DNA of 5,466 nucleotides. It comes from Clostridiales bacterium. Lineage in GTDB: Bacteria; Bacillota; Clostridia; Saccharofermentanales; UBA5734. The notes beneath the pieces were generated by a model. That model had not been told where the DNA came from, searched no databases, and saw only the letters and a program-made list of their open reading frames with translations. How positions within the stretch are numbered: position 1 is the first letter of the stretch; every line of letters starts with the position of its first letter. Positions 1 to 5,466 of the stretch are shown here, one piece after another. The translations under genes and the position numbers were made by a program. The DNA lies in contig DMJC01000005.1 in NCBI GenBank assembly GCA_003451915.1, positions 1 to 5,466 on the forward strand, read 5' to 3'.

Positions 1-825
1 GATACCTTGCTTGAGCCAGGCGAAAATGGCATCTTCTACAGGGTCAAACTCAATACTGATTTCAATCCGGCTGCCGGTACAATCACGATCGATCCCGAAG
101 TTGCCAAAATGCGTTTCCAGACTTCGATCGGTAGAAAATATGGCATGGAGAGTTCACTAGTCGGTTATCGCAACCTTGTTTATTGCTCAGACAATGATGG
201 CAGCCTGATCTGTGTGGATGTCAATACGCTCGAGCCGGTCTGGGTCTTTGATGCCAAAGATGACTCCGATGCGACCATGGTGCTCGAAGAAACTGAAGAC
301 GGGGTCTTTTTATACCATGGCAACACTTATGACAGACGGGGAAAAATAACCGGTCGTGATGGCTATTGCCAGATCCGCAAGCTCAACGCCCTGACCGGCG
401 AACTGGTCTGGGAATATGAGATTCCGGTCGTTTACGAGTCCTATCTCAATGCTGGATGCCTGGCTTCACCGCTGTTAGGCAGTGGCGAGTTTTCGGATCT
501 GGTCATTTTCAATGTCTGTAAAACGACCAGCCATGCCGCCGGCACACTGGTCGCGCTGGACAAGGCCACCGGCAAGGCAGTCTGGAAACGTGATTTACCT
601 GATTACAGCTGGAGCTCACCGATCGCCGTGCAGGGAGAAGACGGTAAATCCTACGGTGTTTTCTGCGATTCGGCCGGCATCATGCATCTGTTCAATCCGC
701 TGACCGGTGAAGATTACAGTACACTCAACATCGGCGGTAATTGTGAAGCATCACCTTCTGCCTACAACAATATGATCGTTGTGGCTACTTATGCCTGCAA
801 GATTTACGGCATCAAAATATCGTAA
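1..825 (+). CDS. PQQ-like beta-propeller repeat protein (C-terminal part, 5' end outside window)
   Basis: The reading frame is open from base 1 and ends at a TAA at 823-825, giving 274 visible residues; the real start lies to the left. The TTG at base 7 has no ribosome binding site visible and should not be taken as the start. The sequence shows repeated blades of the PQQ/WD-like propeller type, each with a strand, a G-x-L-x-x-x-D/N-x-x-T-G-x-x-V-W type turn and a following strand: visible residues about 66-82 (DGSLICVDVNTLEPVW), 122-137 (LNALTGELVW), 181-195 (LVALDKATGKAVW) and a degenerate one at 226-241 (FNPLTGEDYS). Such folds occur in quinoprotein dehydrogenases, BamB-like scaffolds and secreted or surface proteins. 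No PQQ-binding or catalytic residues can be assigned here, so an enzymatic role is not claimed. Any signal peptide would be in the missing N-terminus. The gene converges on the ATPase gene to its right, with one base between the stop codons. Confidence 0.8.
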   Translation, partial: DTLLEPGENGIFYRVKLNTDFNPAAGTITIDPEVAKMRFQTSIGRKYGMESSLVGYRNLVYCSDNDGSLICVDVNTLEPVWVFDAKDDSDATMVLEETEDGVFLYHGNTYDRRGKITGRDGYCQIRKLNALTGELVWEYEIPVVYESYLNAGCLASPLLGSGEFSDLVIFNVCKTTSHAAGTLVALDKATGKAVWKRDLPDYSWSSPIAVQGEDGKSYGVFCDSAGIMHLFNPLTGEDYSTLNIGGNCEASPSAYNNMIVVATYACKIYGIKIS

Positions 826-826
826 G

Positions 827-2035
827 CTATTTATTTTCTTGCAGAAAATCGACGATATTGCGCAAAAGAACGCCTTGTTCATCAGTTGGATAAGGGTATG
901 TGTCCATGCTTAGGATGACCTTTTCATAATTATCCCTGATATCCAATAGCGATCTCAGTTCTCTTTGTCGGGTATTGGGATCAGCGAGTGTTGCTGCAAC
1001 CTGATAATAGGCCGTTTTATCCGATTTCGTCGCAACAAAGTCGACTTCGAGGTTGTCAACTTTTCCGATCGTAACCTGATAACCACGGCGTATCAATTCA
1101 AAGTAGACAATGTTTTCATACACCCGGCCAAAGTCAGCATTACCAAAACCCAATAATTCATTACGAATGCCCGTATCGACAATATAGTATTTTGCCCATT
1201 TTTTCAGAATTGTCTTGCCGCGGGCATCATAACGGTCGGCCCGGTAAATGATAAATGCATTTTCCAGCATGTCAAGGTAACTATCGACTGTCTCTGCTGA
1301 GATTTTGTGTCCGGAGCTCGTGAGATAATCACTGATACTTTTTGCTGAGATCGGATTGCCGATGTTCTTGGCCAGAAATACCATGACGCGATGCAGCAGC
1401 GCACCGTCGCGAATTTTATTTCGGGCGATGACATCTTTCATCATAACAGTATTATAAATGCCGGACAGATAGATCCTGATGACTTCCGGATCTTCCGGCA
1501 GGCTGGTTATGGTCGGCAGGCTGCCATAGCGCAGATAGCGGCCAAATGCAGCCATCCGTTCATTCTGATCAGTCTGCCCGCTGAAGTCGAGATTCTCTTG
1601 AAAAGATAGCGGTAATAGTCGGATTTCGACGTAACGGCCGGCGATCAGAGTCGATAATTCCGATGACAGTAAGTAGGCATTTGATCCTGTGATTGTAATA
1701 TCAGCATCCAGATCAACGCGAAAGGCATTAACTGCTTTCTCCCACTGATCGACTAGCTGGACCTCATCCAGGAGAATATAATGCCGGTCCGCACTGTTGA
1801 TCTTGCTGCGTACAGCTGTGTAAAGCTGCTTGGCATTGGTAATGTCTGCGAAATCAAAGGATTCAAAATTCATAGTAATGATGCGATTTTCGCTGATACC
1901 CTGATGGAGCAGATGATTACGATATAAAGCCATCAGGTATGATTTCCCCGATCGCCGCATGCCTGTAATAACTTTGATTAGTGGTTGATCCTGGAATGAA
2001 ACCAGCAATTTTAAATAATGGTCGCGTTTATGCAA
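827..2035 (-). CDS. AAA+ ATPase with C-terminal DUF4143 (PD-(D/E)XK-like) domain
   Basis: A complete protein of 402 residues from the TTG at 2035-2033, a usual length for the family. An N-terminal ATPase domain carries Walker A (GMRRSGKS, residues 25-32, K31), Walker B (ILLDE, D90-E91) and a sensor-like TGSN (116-119). A helical/winged-helix-like middle region spans about 205-285. The C-terminal DUF4143 domain has the nuclease-fold positions E307 (VYENIV), E330-x-D332 (LEVDF) and YQVA (343-346); Q345 stands where active nucleases often have E or D, with no lysine two residues later, so nuclease activity is doubtful. Members are widespread, often multicopy, and of unclear role. A GTG at 2044 would add three residues, but it lies inside the Shine-Dalgarno sequence AGAAGGTGAT, so TTG, 8 bases beyond AGAAGG, is the better start. 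The upstream palindrome array probably contains its promoter. The stop is TAG at 829-827. Confidence 0.88.
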   Translation of the reverse strand: MHKRDHYLKLLVSFQDQPLIKVITGMRRSGKSYLMALYRNHLLHQGISENRIITMNFESFDFADITNAKQLYTAVRSKINSADRHYILLDEVQLVDQWEKAVNAFRVDLDADITITGSNAYLLSSELSTLIAGRYVEIRLLPLSFQENLDFSGQTDQNERMAAFGRYLRYGSLPTITSLPEDPEVIRIYLSGIYNTVMMKDVIARNKIRDGALLHRVMVFLAKNIGNPISAKSISDYLTSSGHKISAETVDSYLDMLENAFIIYRADRYDARGKTILKKWAKYYIVDTGIRNELLGFGNADFGRVYENIVYFELIRRGYQVTIGKVDNLEVDFVATKSDKTAYYQVAATLADPNTRQRELRSLLDIRDNYEKVILSMDTYPYPTDEQGVLLRNIVDFLQENK

Positions 2036-2039
2036 AATT

Positions 2040-2049
2040 ATCACCTTCT
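2040..2049 (-). promoter_or_regulatory. Ribosome binding site of the DUF4143 ATPase; decides its start
   Basis: On the minus strand this reads AGAAGGTGAT. AGGTGAT matches the anti-Shine-Dalgarno complement AAGGAGGTGAT over seven bases. The AGAAGG part ends 8 bases before the TTG at 2035. The GTG at 2044-2042 is part of this site and is therefore unlikely to be the initiation codon. Confidence 0.7.
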
Positions 2050-2059
2050 TTTAATTCCG

Positions 2060-2065
2060 ATTATA
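2060..2065 (-). promoter_or_regulatory. Candidate -10 box (TATAAT) for the DUF4143 ATPase, inside palindrome copy 1
   Basis: The minus strand has a perfect TATAAT here, about 25 bases upstream of the TTG start. Transcription would begin near 2053 and give a leader of roughly 18 bases that contains the Shine-Dalgarno sequence, which is a sensible arrangement. No good -35 hexamer is seen at 16-18 bp (the best candidates are T-rich, such as TTTTAT). Because the TATAAT is the core of a palindrome, a protein bound there would cover the promoter. The assignment rests on position and sequence only. Confidence 0.4.
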
Positions 2066-2085
2066 ATCGATAATAAGTATAAATA

Positions 2086-2119
2086 AAATAGTTTTCCGAT
2101 TATAATCGGAAAACTATTT
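2086..2119. repeat. Perfect 34-bp palindrome centred on the middle repeat copy
   Basis: Seventeen bases on each side of 2102.5 are exactly complementary (arm AAATAGTTTTCCGATTA). As RNA either strand could form a hairpin of about 15 bp with a four-base loop. It stands 50 bases beyond the copA stop codon, so it could end copA transcription. However, it is A+T-rich and lacks a continuous U run right after the stem on the minus strand, where the next bases only contain short T stretches. It may equally be the central, strongest site of the operator array. Confidence 0.8.
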
Positions 2120-2168
2120 AAAACTTAATTTTTATCGATTATAATCGTTAATTTTTTCCTTTAGATCC

Positions 2169-4625
2169 TCATTTGATCCTGAATCGCCGCAACCGAAGGG
2201 CATTGCTGACCACTGAAACCGAGCTGAGCGCCATGGCGGCACCGGCAATGACCGGGCTGAGCAAGGGTCCGCCGAAAGCAGCCAGCACACCGGCAGCGAT
2301 GGGAATGCCGGCAATGTTGTAGATAAAGGCCCAGAAAAGGTTTTGGCGTATGTTGCGGATGGTGGCGCGGCTGAGTGCGATCGCAGTGGCAACTTCGCCG
2401 AGGTTGCCTTGCATCAGGACGACATCGGCTGACTCGACGGCAATATCAGTGCCGGTGCCGATGGCCATTCCGATATCAGCCTGGACCAGAGCCGGCGCAT
2501 CGTTAATGCCGTCACCGACCATGGCGACTTTGCGGCCCTCAGCTTGCAAGCGGCTCACCTCACCAGCCTTGTCCTGGGGCAGGACATCCGACAGAATGCG
2601 ATCGATGCCGGTTTCGCGGGCAATGGCCTCGGCGGTCTGACGATTATCACCCGTGATCATGACAACGTCCAATCCCAATTTTTTCATGCGTTCAATAGCC
2701 GGCCGGCTGGTCGGTTTAACCGGGTCAGCCGCGGCCATCACAGCAGCCAGCCTATTGTCGACTGCAACATAGAGCAGTGTCCGGCCGCGCTGTGAAAGTT
2801 CAGTGGCTATCGCGCCGGCAGCAGATGCTTCAATCTGGTATTCCTGCATGAGTTTGGCATTGCCAGCCAAGAGGTGTGCTCCTTCAACCACCGCTGAAAT
2901 TCCGCGGCCTGGAATAGCATGAAATTCCTGCGGATCAGCCAGTTGTAAACCGCGCGACTGTGCAGCATTGACCACAGCCTTGGCAATCGGATGCTCCGAG
3001 CCGCGTTCAGCGGCAGCTGTCAATCGGAGTATATCATTTTCAGCCCAGTCGCCCAGCACCTGAATATCGGTCAAAGCCGGTTTACCCTCAGTAATCGTAC
3101 CGGTTTTATCGAGTACGACCGTTTGGATTTGATGGGTAGCTTCCAGTGCTTCGCCTCCTTTAAATAAAATGCCAAGGCTGGCGCCTTTGCCGGTACCAAC
3201 CATAATTGCGGTCGGTGTCGCCAAACCGAGTGCGCAGGGGCAGGCAATGACCATGACAGAAACAAACACGGTCAGAACAAAATTGAAATCTTTGCCGGTC
3301 AATGCCCAGATAATGGCTGCTGTGACTGCAATGGCAATAACAATCGGGACGAAATATAATGAAATCACATCGGCCAGGCGCGCAATCGGTGCCTTGCGGC
3401 CTTGTGCGTCCTCGACCAGCTTGATGATCCGGGCGAGGGCGGTGTCCTCGCCGACACGGGTGACTTCGCAGCGCAGCAGTCCTTCGCCATTGATGCTCCC
3501 ACCTGTTATCTCGCTGCCTGGCTGCTTTTCGACCGGCAGACTTTCGCCGGTCAGCATGGATTCATCTACTGCCGACAAGCCTTCACGTACGAGGCCATCA
3601 ACCGGAATGGCCGACCCCGGTTTGACCAGAACAATATCGCCGACCAGCACTTCATCTAATGCGACGGTCAGTTCCTGGCCGTCCTTGAGAATTGTCGCTG
3701 TTTTCGGACGCAGATTCATCAGCTTTTTGATGGCATCTGAAGTTTTGCCCTTACTGACTGCTTCCAGATACTTGCCGAGCATGACCAGGGAAATGACAAC
3801 CGCAGCCGACTCAAAATAGAAAGATCCGGTCATGGCCATGTCACCCATTCCGACTCGGATGACAGCATAGACACTGTACAAAAATGCACTGCCGGTACCG
3901 ATGGCGACCAGGGTATCCATGTTAGGCGATCGTTTCAGCAAGGTTTTGAAACCGTGCCGGAAAAAGCGGCTGCCGGCGATCATGACCGGGATGGTCAGGA
4001 TAAGCTGGACCAGGCCGAAAACCAGCGGAAAATCATGCGGGTTGATCCAGGCTGGCAGCGGCAGCCGGATACCGGGAATCATGTGGCCCATTGCCAGATA
4101 AAGGACCGGCAGCGAAAAGACGATGGCGATGATCAGGCGAATACGCATCAGCAGCAACTCGCGGGCCCGGCGTTCGCCGGCCTCATCCCGGGATTCTGCG
4201 ACGATATCGCGCGGTGTGTAGCCGCTGTTGCTGATCGCCTGCTTGATCTCCGTCAGCCTGACCTGCGCCGGATCGAAGGTGATGCTGGCCCGATTTGTCG
4301 CCAGATTGACCTCGGCCGAGCTGACACCAGGCAAGCGTGAAACAACACGCTGGACGCGCGCGGAACATGACGCGCAGGTCATGCCTTCGATATCCAGCTC
4401 AATCCGTTTTTCTGCTTTATCTTCAACCAGGCCATAGCCGGCACCTTCCACAGTTTTAAGCAAGCTGGCAAAGTCTGGTCCGTTTTCTGCCAGCTGGACG
4501 GTCAGTTTTTCGGTCGTCAGGTTGACTTCAGCTTTTTCGACGCCGGGCAGCCGCGACACCACTTTTTGGACACGGGCCGAGCACGACGCACAGGTCATGC
4601 CAGTCACCCGATAATTTTTCTCCAT
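2169..4625 (-). CDS. copA: Cu+-exporting P1B-type ATPase CopA with two HMA domains
   Basis: An 818-residue inner-membrane pump that uses ATP to export Cu+ (family also Ag+) from the cytoplasm. Two N-terminal heavy-metal-associated domains have GMTCASC at residues 9-15 (C12, C15) and 81-87 (C84, C87). Hydrophobic segments follow from about 160 to 290, then the actuator loop with TGES (359-362), the CPC ion-binding motif (462-464) in the sixth membrane segment, phosphorylation motif DKTGT (D506), HP (545-546) of the nucleotide-binding domain, TGDN (658-661) and GDGINDAP (704-711). The last two membrane segments carry YN (769-770) and M798-x-x-SS (801-802), the residues that with CPC mark the Cu+ (P1B-1) subgroup. 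All key residues are present and the length is typical of two-HMA members. The ATG at 4625 lies 8 bases after AGGAGG; a GTG at 4634 falls within that site and is rejected. No copZ or copper regulator lies in the window. Confidence 0.96.
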   Translation of the reverse strand: MEKNYRVTGMTCASCSARVQKVVSRLPGVEKAEVNLTTEKLTVQLAENGPDFASLLKTVEGAGYGLVEDKAEKRIELDIEGMTCASCSARVQRVVSRLPGVSSAEVNLATNRASITFDPAQVRLTEIKQAISNSGYTPRDIVAESRDEAGERRARELLLMRIRLIIAIVFSLPVLYLAMGHMIPGIRLPLPAWINPHDFPLVFGLVQLILTIPVMIAGSRFFRHGFKTLLKRSPNMDTLVAIGTGSAFLYSVYAVIRVGMGDMAMTGSFYFESAAVVISLVMLGKYLEAVSKGKTSDAIKKLMNLRPKTATILKDGQELTVALDEVLVGDIVLVKPGSAIPVDGLVREGLSAVDESMLTGESLPVEKQPGSEITGGSINGEGLLRCEVTRVGEDTALARIIKLVEDAQGRKAPIARLADVISLYFVPIVIAIAVTAAIIWALTGKDFNFVLTVFVSVMVIACPCALGLATPTAIMVGTGKGASLGILFKGGEALEATHQIQTVVLDKTGTITEGKPALTDIQVLGDWAENDILRLTAAAERGSEHPIAKAVVNAAQSRGLQLADPQEFHAIPGRGISAVVEGAHLLAGNAKLMQEYQIEASAAGAIATELSQRGRTLLYVAVDNRLAAVMAAADPVKPTSRPAIERMKKLGLDVVMITGDNRQTAEAIARETGIDRILSDVLPQDKAGEVSRLQAEGRKVAMVGDGINDAPALVQADIGMAIGTGTDIAVESADVVLMQGNLGEVATAIALSRATIRNIRQNLFWAFIYNIAGIPIAAGVLAAFGGPLLSPVIAGAAMALSSVSVVSNALRLRRFRIK

Positions 4626-4631
4626 GCCAAA

Positions 4632-4639
4632 CACCTCCT
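4632..4639 (-). promoter_or_regulatory. Strong ribosome binding site of copA; decides its start
   Basis: The minus strand reads AGGAGGTG, with AGGAGG ending 8 bases before the ATG at 4625-4623. The in-frame GTG at 4634-4632 overlaps this site, so starting there would leave translation without a ribosome binding site. The ATG start gives a protein beginning MEKNYRVTGMTC, which places the first HMA strand at the very N-terminus as usual. Confidence 0.85.
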
Positions 4640-4697
4640 GTTATCAAGTGTTGTGGCCATAGCTTAACAGATTATCATAAGGATTTCCGTAACAGAG
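4640..4697 (-). promoter_or_regulatory. Leader region of copA, possible promoter/operator
   Basis: Only 72 bases separate the copA ATG from the stop codon of the upstream gene. On the minus strand the stretch TTATGATAAT (4680-4671) could hold a -10 box (TATGAT or GATAAT), but no recognisable -35 hexamer stands at the right distance. A 6-bp inverted repeat, CTGTTA at 4670-4665 and TAACAG at 4643-4638, brackets the leader. No CopY box (TACAnnTGTA) or clear CsoR-type site is seen. copA may instead be read through from the upstream ATPase gene. Confidence 0.25.
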
Positions 4698-5466
4698 CTA
4701 CAGACAAAAAGCCGCATACAAAGGTACTGATTTAAATTTCTCCTGATGACCAAAGTTTTTTAATGACAGGCGAATACCTCCGGTTTGTTTGTAGGAATCG
4801 AGGAAAACGCGCAAGCTGCGTGATCTGACATGTTCACTGCGCTTGACCTCGAGTCCGATTATTTGGTTGCCCTGTTGCAGGACAAAGTCTAGTTCTGCCT
4901 GACTGCCGCTTTCCCAGTAATGCAACTCATAGCCTTGGGCCGCCAATTGTTGCGCAACATAGTTTTCAGTCACTGCACCCATAAACAAATTGCCGTCTCC
5001 CGACAGTATGGTTTGTTGCGAGAGACCTGATTTCATGACCAGCAAGCCGGTATCCCCCATGTAAAGCTTGAAGGACGTCAGATCAGCATATGCTGAGATG
5101 GGTTCAAAAGGCTGATTGATTTTTTGGCATTTGAGGACAACGCCTGCCAGGTTCAGCCATTCGATCGATGCTCCGAAAAGGGCTGAACTGCCACCCTTTT
5201 GAACGACTTTGTACTGAAATTTCTTATTCTCTTTAGCTAGCTGAGCTGGAATCGAATTGTAACATGCCCTTATCTTGACGCTGTCATCGGGACTTGCATA
5301 TTTGGCCATATCGGCAATATAGTTGTTGATGATCTCGTTCTGAACCAAATTAACATCGATAAAACTGAGATTTTCGAGAAACGCATTGATACTCGCCGGC
5401 ATGCCACCAACAATCAAGTACTCCTGGTAAAATTCGATTGACTTATAATGAAGAGCATCGTTCAGT
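4698..5466 (-). CDS. DUF4143-family ATPase, C-terminal part (5' end outside window)
   Basis: The frame is open through the right edge and ends at TAG (4700-4698), leaving 255 visible residues; with a family length near 400-430, the missing part is the ATPase domain with Walker A and B. The first visible residues include YLIVGGMPASI (16-26), the signature loop after the AAA+ domain in this family. A winged-helix-like part (about 60-115) follows, then the DUF4143 nuclease-fold domain: YMGDTGLL (135-142), E167 in VTENYV, E191-x-D193 (AELDF) and E206-x-K208 (LEVK). Unlike the ATPase at 827-2035, the PD-(D/E)XK positions look complete here. The TTG at 5417 is internal to the conserved YLIVGGMP segment and cannot be the true start. 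The protein belongs to a different subfamily from the first ATPase, with little similarity in the shared domain. The family's cellular role is not well established. Confidence 0.85.
   Translation of the reverse strand, partial: LNDALHYKSIEFYQEYLIVGGMPASINAFLENLSFIDVNLVQNEIINNYIADMAKYASPDDSVKIRACYNSIPAQLAKENKKFQYKVVQKGGSSALFGASIEWLNLAGVVLKCQKINQPFEPISAYADLTSFKLYMGDTGLLVMKSGLSQQTILSGDGNLFMGAVTENYVAQQLAAQGYELHYWESGSQAELDFVLQQGNQIIGLEVKRSEHVRSRSLRVFLDSYKQTGGIRLSLKNFGHQEKFKSVPLYAAFCL

Larger units (their letters stand above)
2058..2147. repeat. Array of three 12-bp palindromes (CGATTATAATCG), 39-bp period, forming a 90-bp imperfect palindrome
   Basis: CGATTATAATCG, which equals its own reverse complement, occurs at 2058-2069, 2097-2108 and 2136-2147, so start-to-start spacing is exactly 39 bp both times. 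Copies 1 and 2 share the longer TTCCGATTATAATCG. Copy 1 and the reverse complement of copy 3 share CGATTATAATCGATAA. The whole block is symmetric about 2102.5, with 38 of 45 positions in the two arms complementary by hand alignment. It fills most of the gap between the 3' end of copA and the start of the DUF4143 ATPase gene. The likely role is a multi-site operator for a dimeric DNA-binding protein controlling the ATPase gene; a mobile or structural element is the alternative. Confidence 0.85.

Noticed and set aside
2058..2147. CRISPR array
   Set aside because: Repeats are only 12 bp, perfectly palindromic, three in number, and the 27-bp spacers are partly complementary to each other rather than unrelated.
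2058..2147. Insertion sequence ends or a miniature inverted-repeat element
   Set aside because: No transposase is present and no target-site duplication was found flanking the block; a miniature element cannot be fully excluded but the evenly spaced internal copies fit an operator better.
2132..2392. 86-residue minus-strand frame overlapping the 3' end of copA
   Set aside because: Out-of-frame within copA, with no recognisable domain; the copA frame explains the sequence.
3169..3819. 216-residue plus-strand open frame opposite copA
   Set aside because: It lies wholly antisense to an intact, motif-complete copA, has a low-complexity Ser/Thr/Pro/Arg-rich product typical of a shadow frame, and shows no family motif.
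3954..4340. 128-residue plus-strand open frame opposite the N-terminal part of copA
   Set aside because: Its Asp/Gln/Arg-rich product is a shadow of copA codons; no ribosome binding site or recognisable domain.
4638..4670. Inverted repeat CTGTTA/TAACAG as a copper-regulator operator
   Set aside because: Only six bases per arm with a 21-base gap and no resemblance to CopY or clear CsoR sites; such pairs arise by chance.

Overview
The window reads like ordinary bacterial chromosome. Strong Shine-Dalgarno sequences (an AGGAGGTG and an AGAAGGTGAT, each 8 bases from its start codon), use of a TTG start, and the combination of a two-HMA copper ATPase with DUF4143-type ATPases and a PQQ-like propeller protein suggest a Firmicutes/Clostridia-type bacterium of moderate G+C. 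This taxonomic placement is inference; no rRNA or other marker is present.

Layout: (1) Bases 1-825, plus strand, hold the C-terminal part of a PQQ-like beta-propeller repeat protein that enters from the left edge. (2) Bases 827-2035, minus strand, encode a complete AAA+ ATPase with a C-terminal DUF4143 (PD-(D/E)XK-like) domain, facing the propeller gene with one base between the two stop codons. (3) Bases 2036-2168 are a short, very A+T-rich regulatory region. It carries three copies of the perfect 12-bp palindrome CGATTATAATCG, spaced exactly 39 bp apart, inside a 90-bp imperfect palindrome. The middle copy sits in a perfect 34-bp palindrome. (4) Bases 2169-4625, minus strand, encode a complete Cu+-exporting P1B-type ATPase (copA) with two N-terminal metal-binding domains. 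(5) Bases 4626-4697 are a 72-bp leader of copA. (6) Bases 4698-5466, minus strand, hold the C-terminal two thirds of a second, different DUF4143-family ATPase that runs off the right edge.

The three minus-strand genes point the same way and could be partly co-transcribed. The ATPase at 827-2035 has its own ribosome binding site and a plausible promoter within the palindrome array, so it is probably a separate unit. No copper chaperone (copZ) or copper regulator (CsoR, CopY) lies in the window. The genes do not form an evident common pathway: copper export lies between two ATPases of poorly understood function. The most unusual element is the phased palindrome array upstream of the first DUF4143 ATPase, which looks like a multi-site operator or a dedicated protein-binding site.
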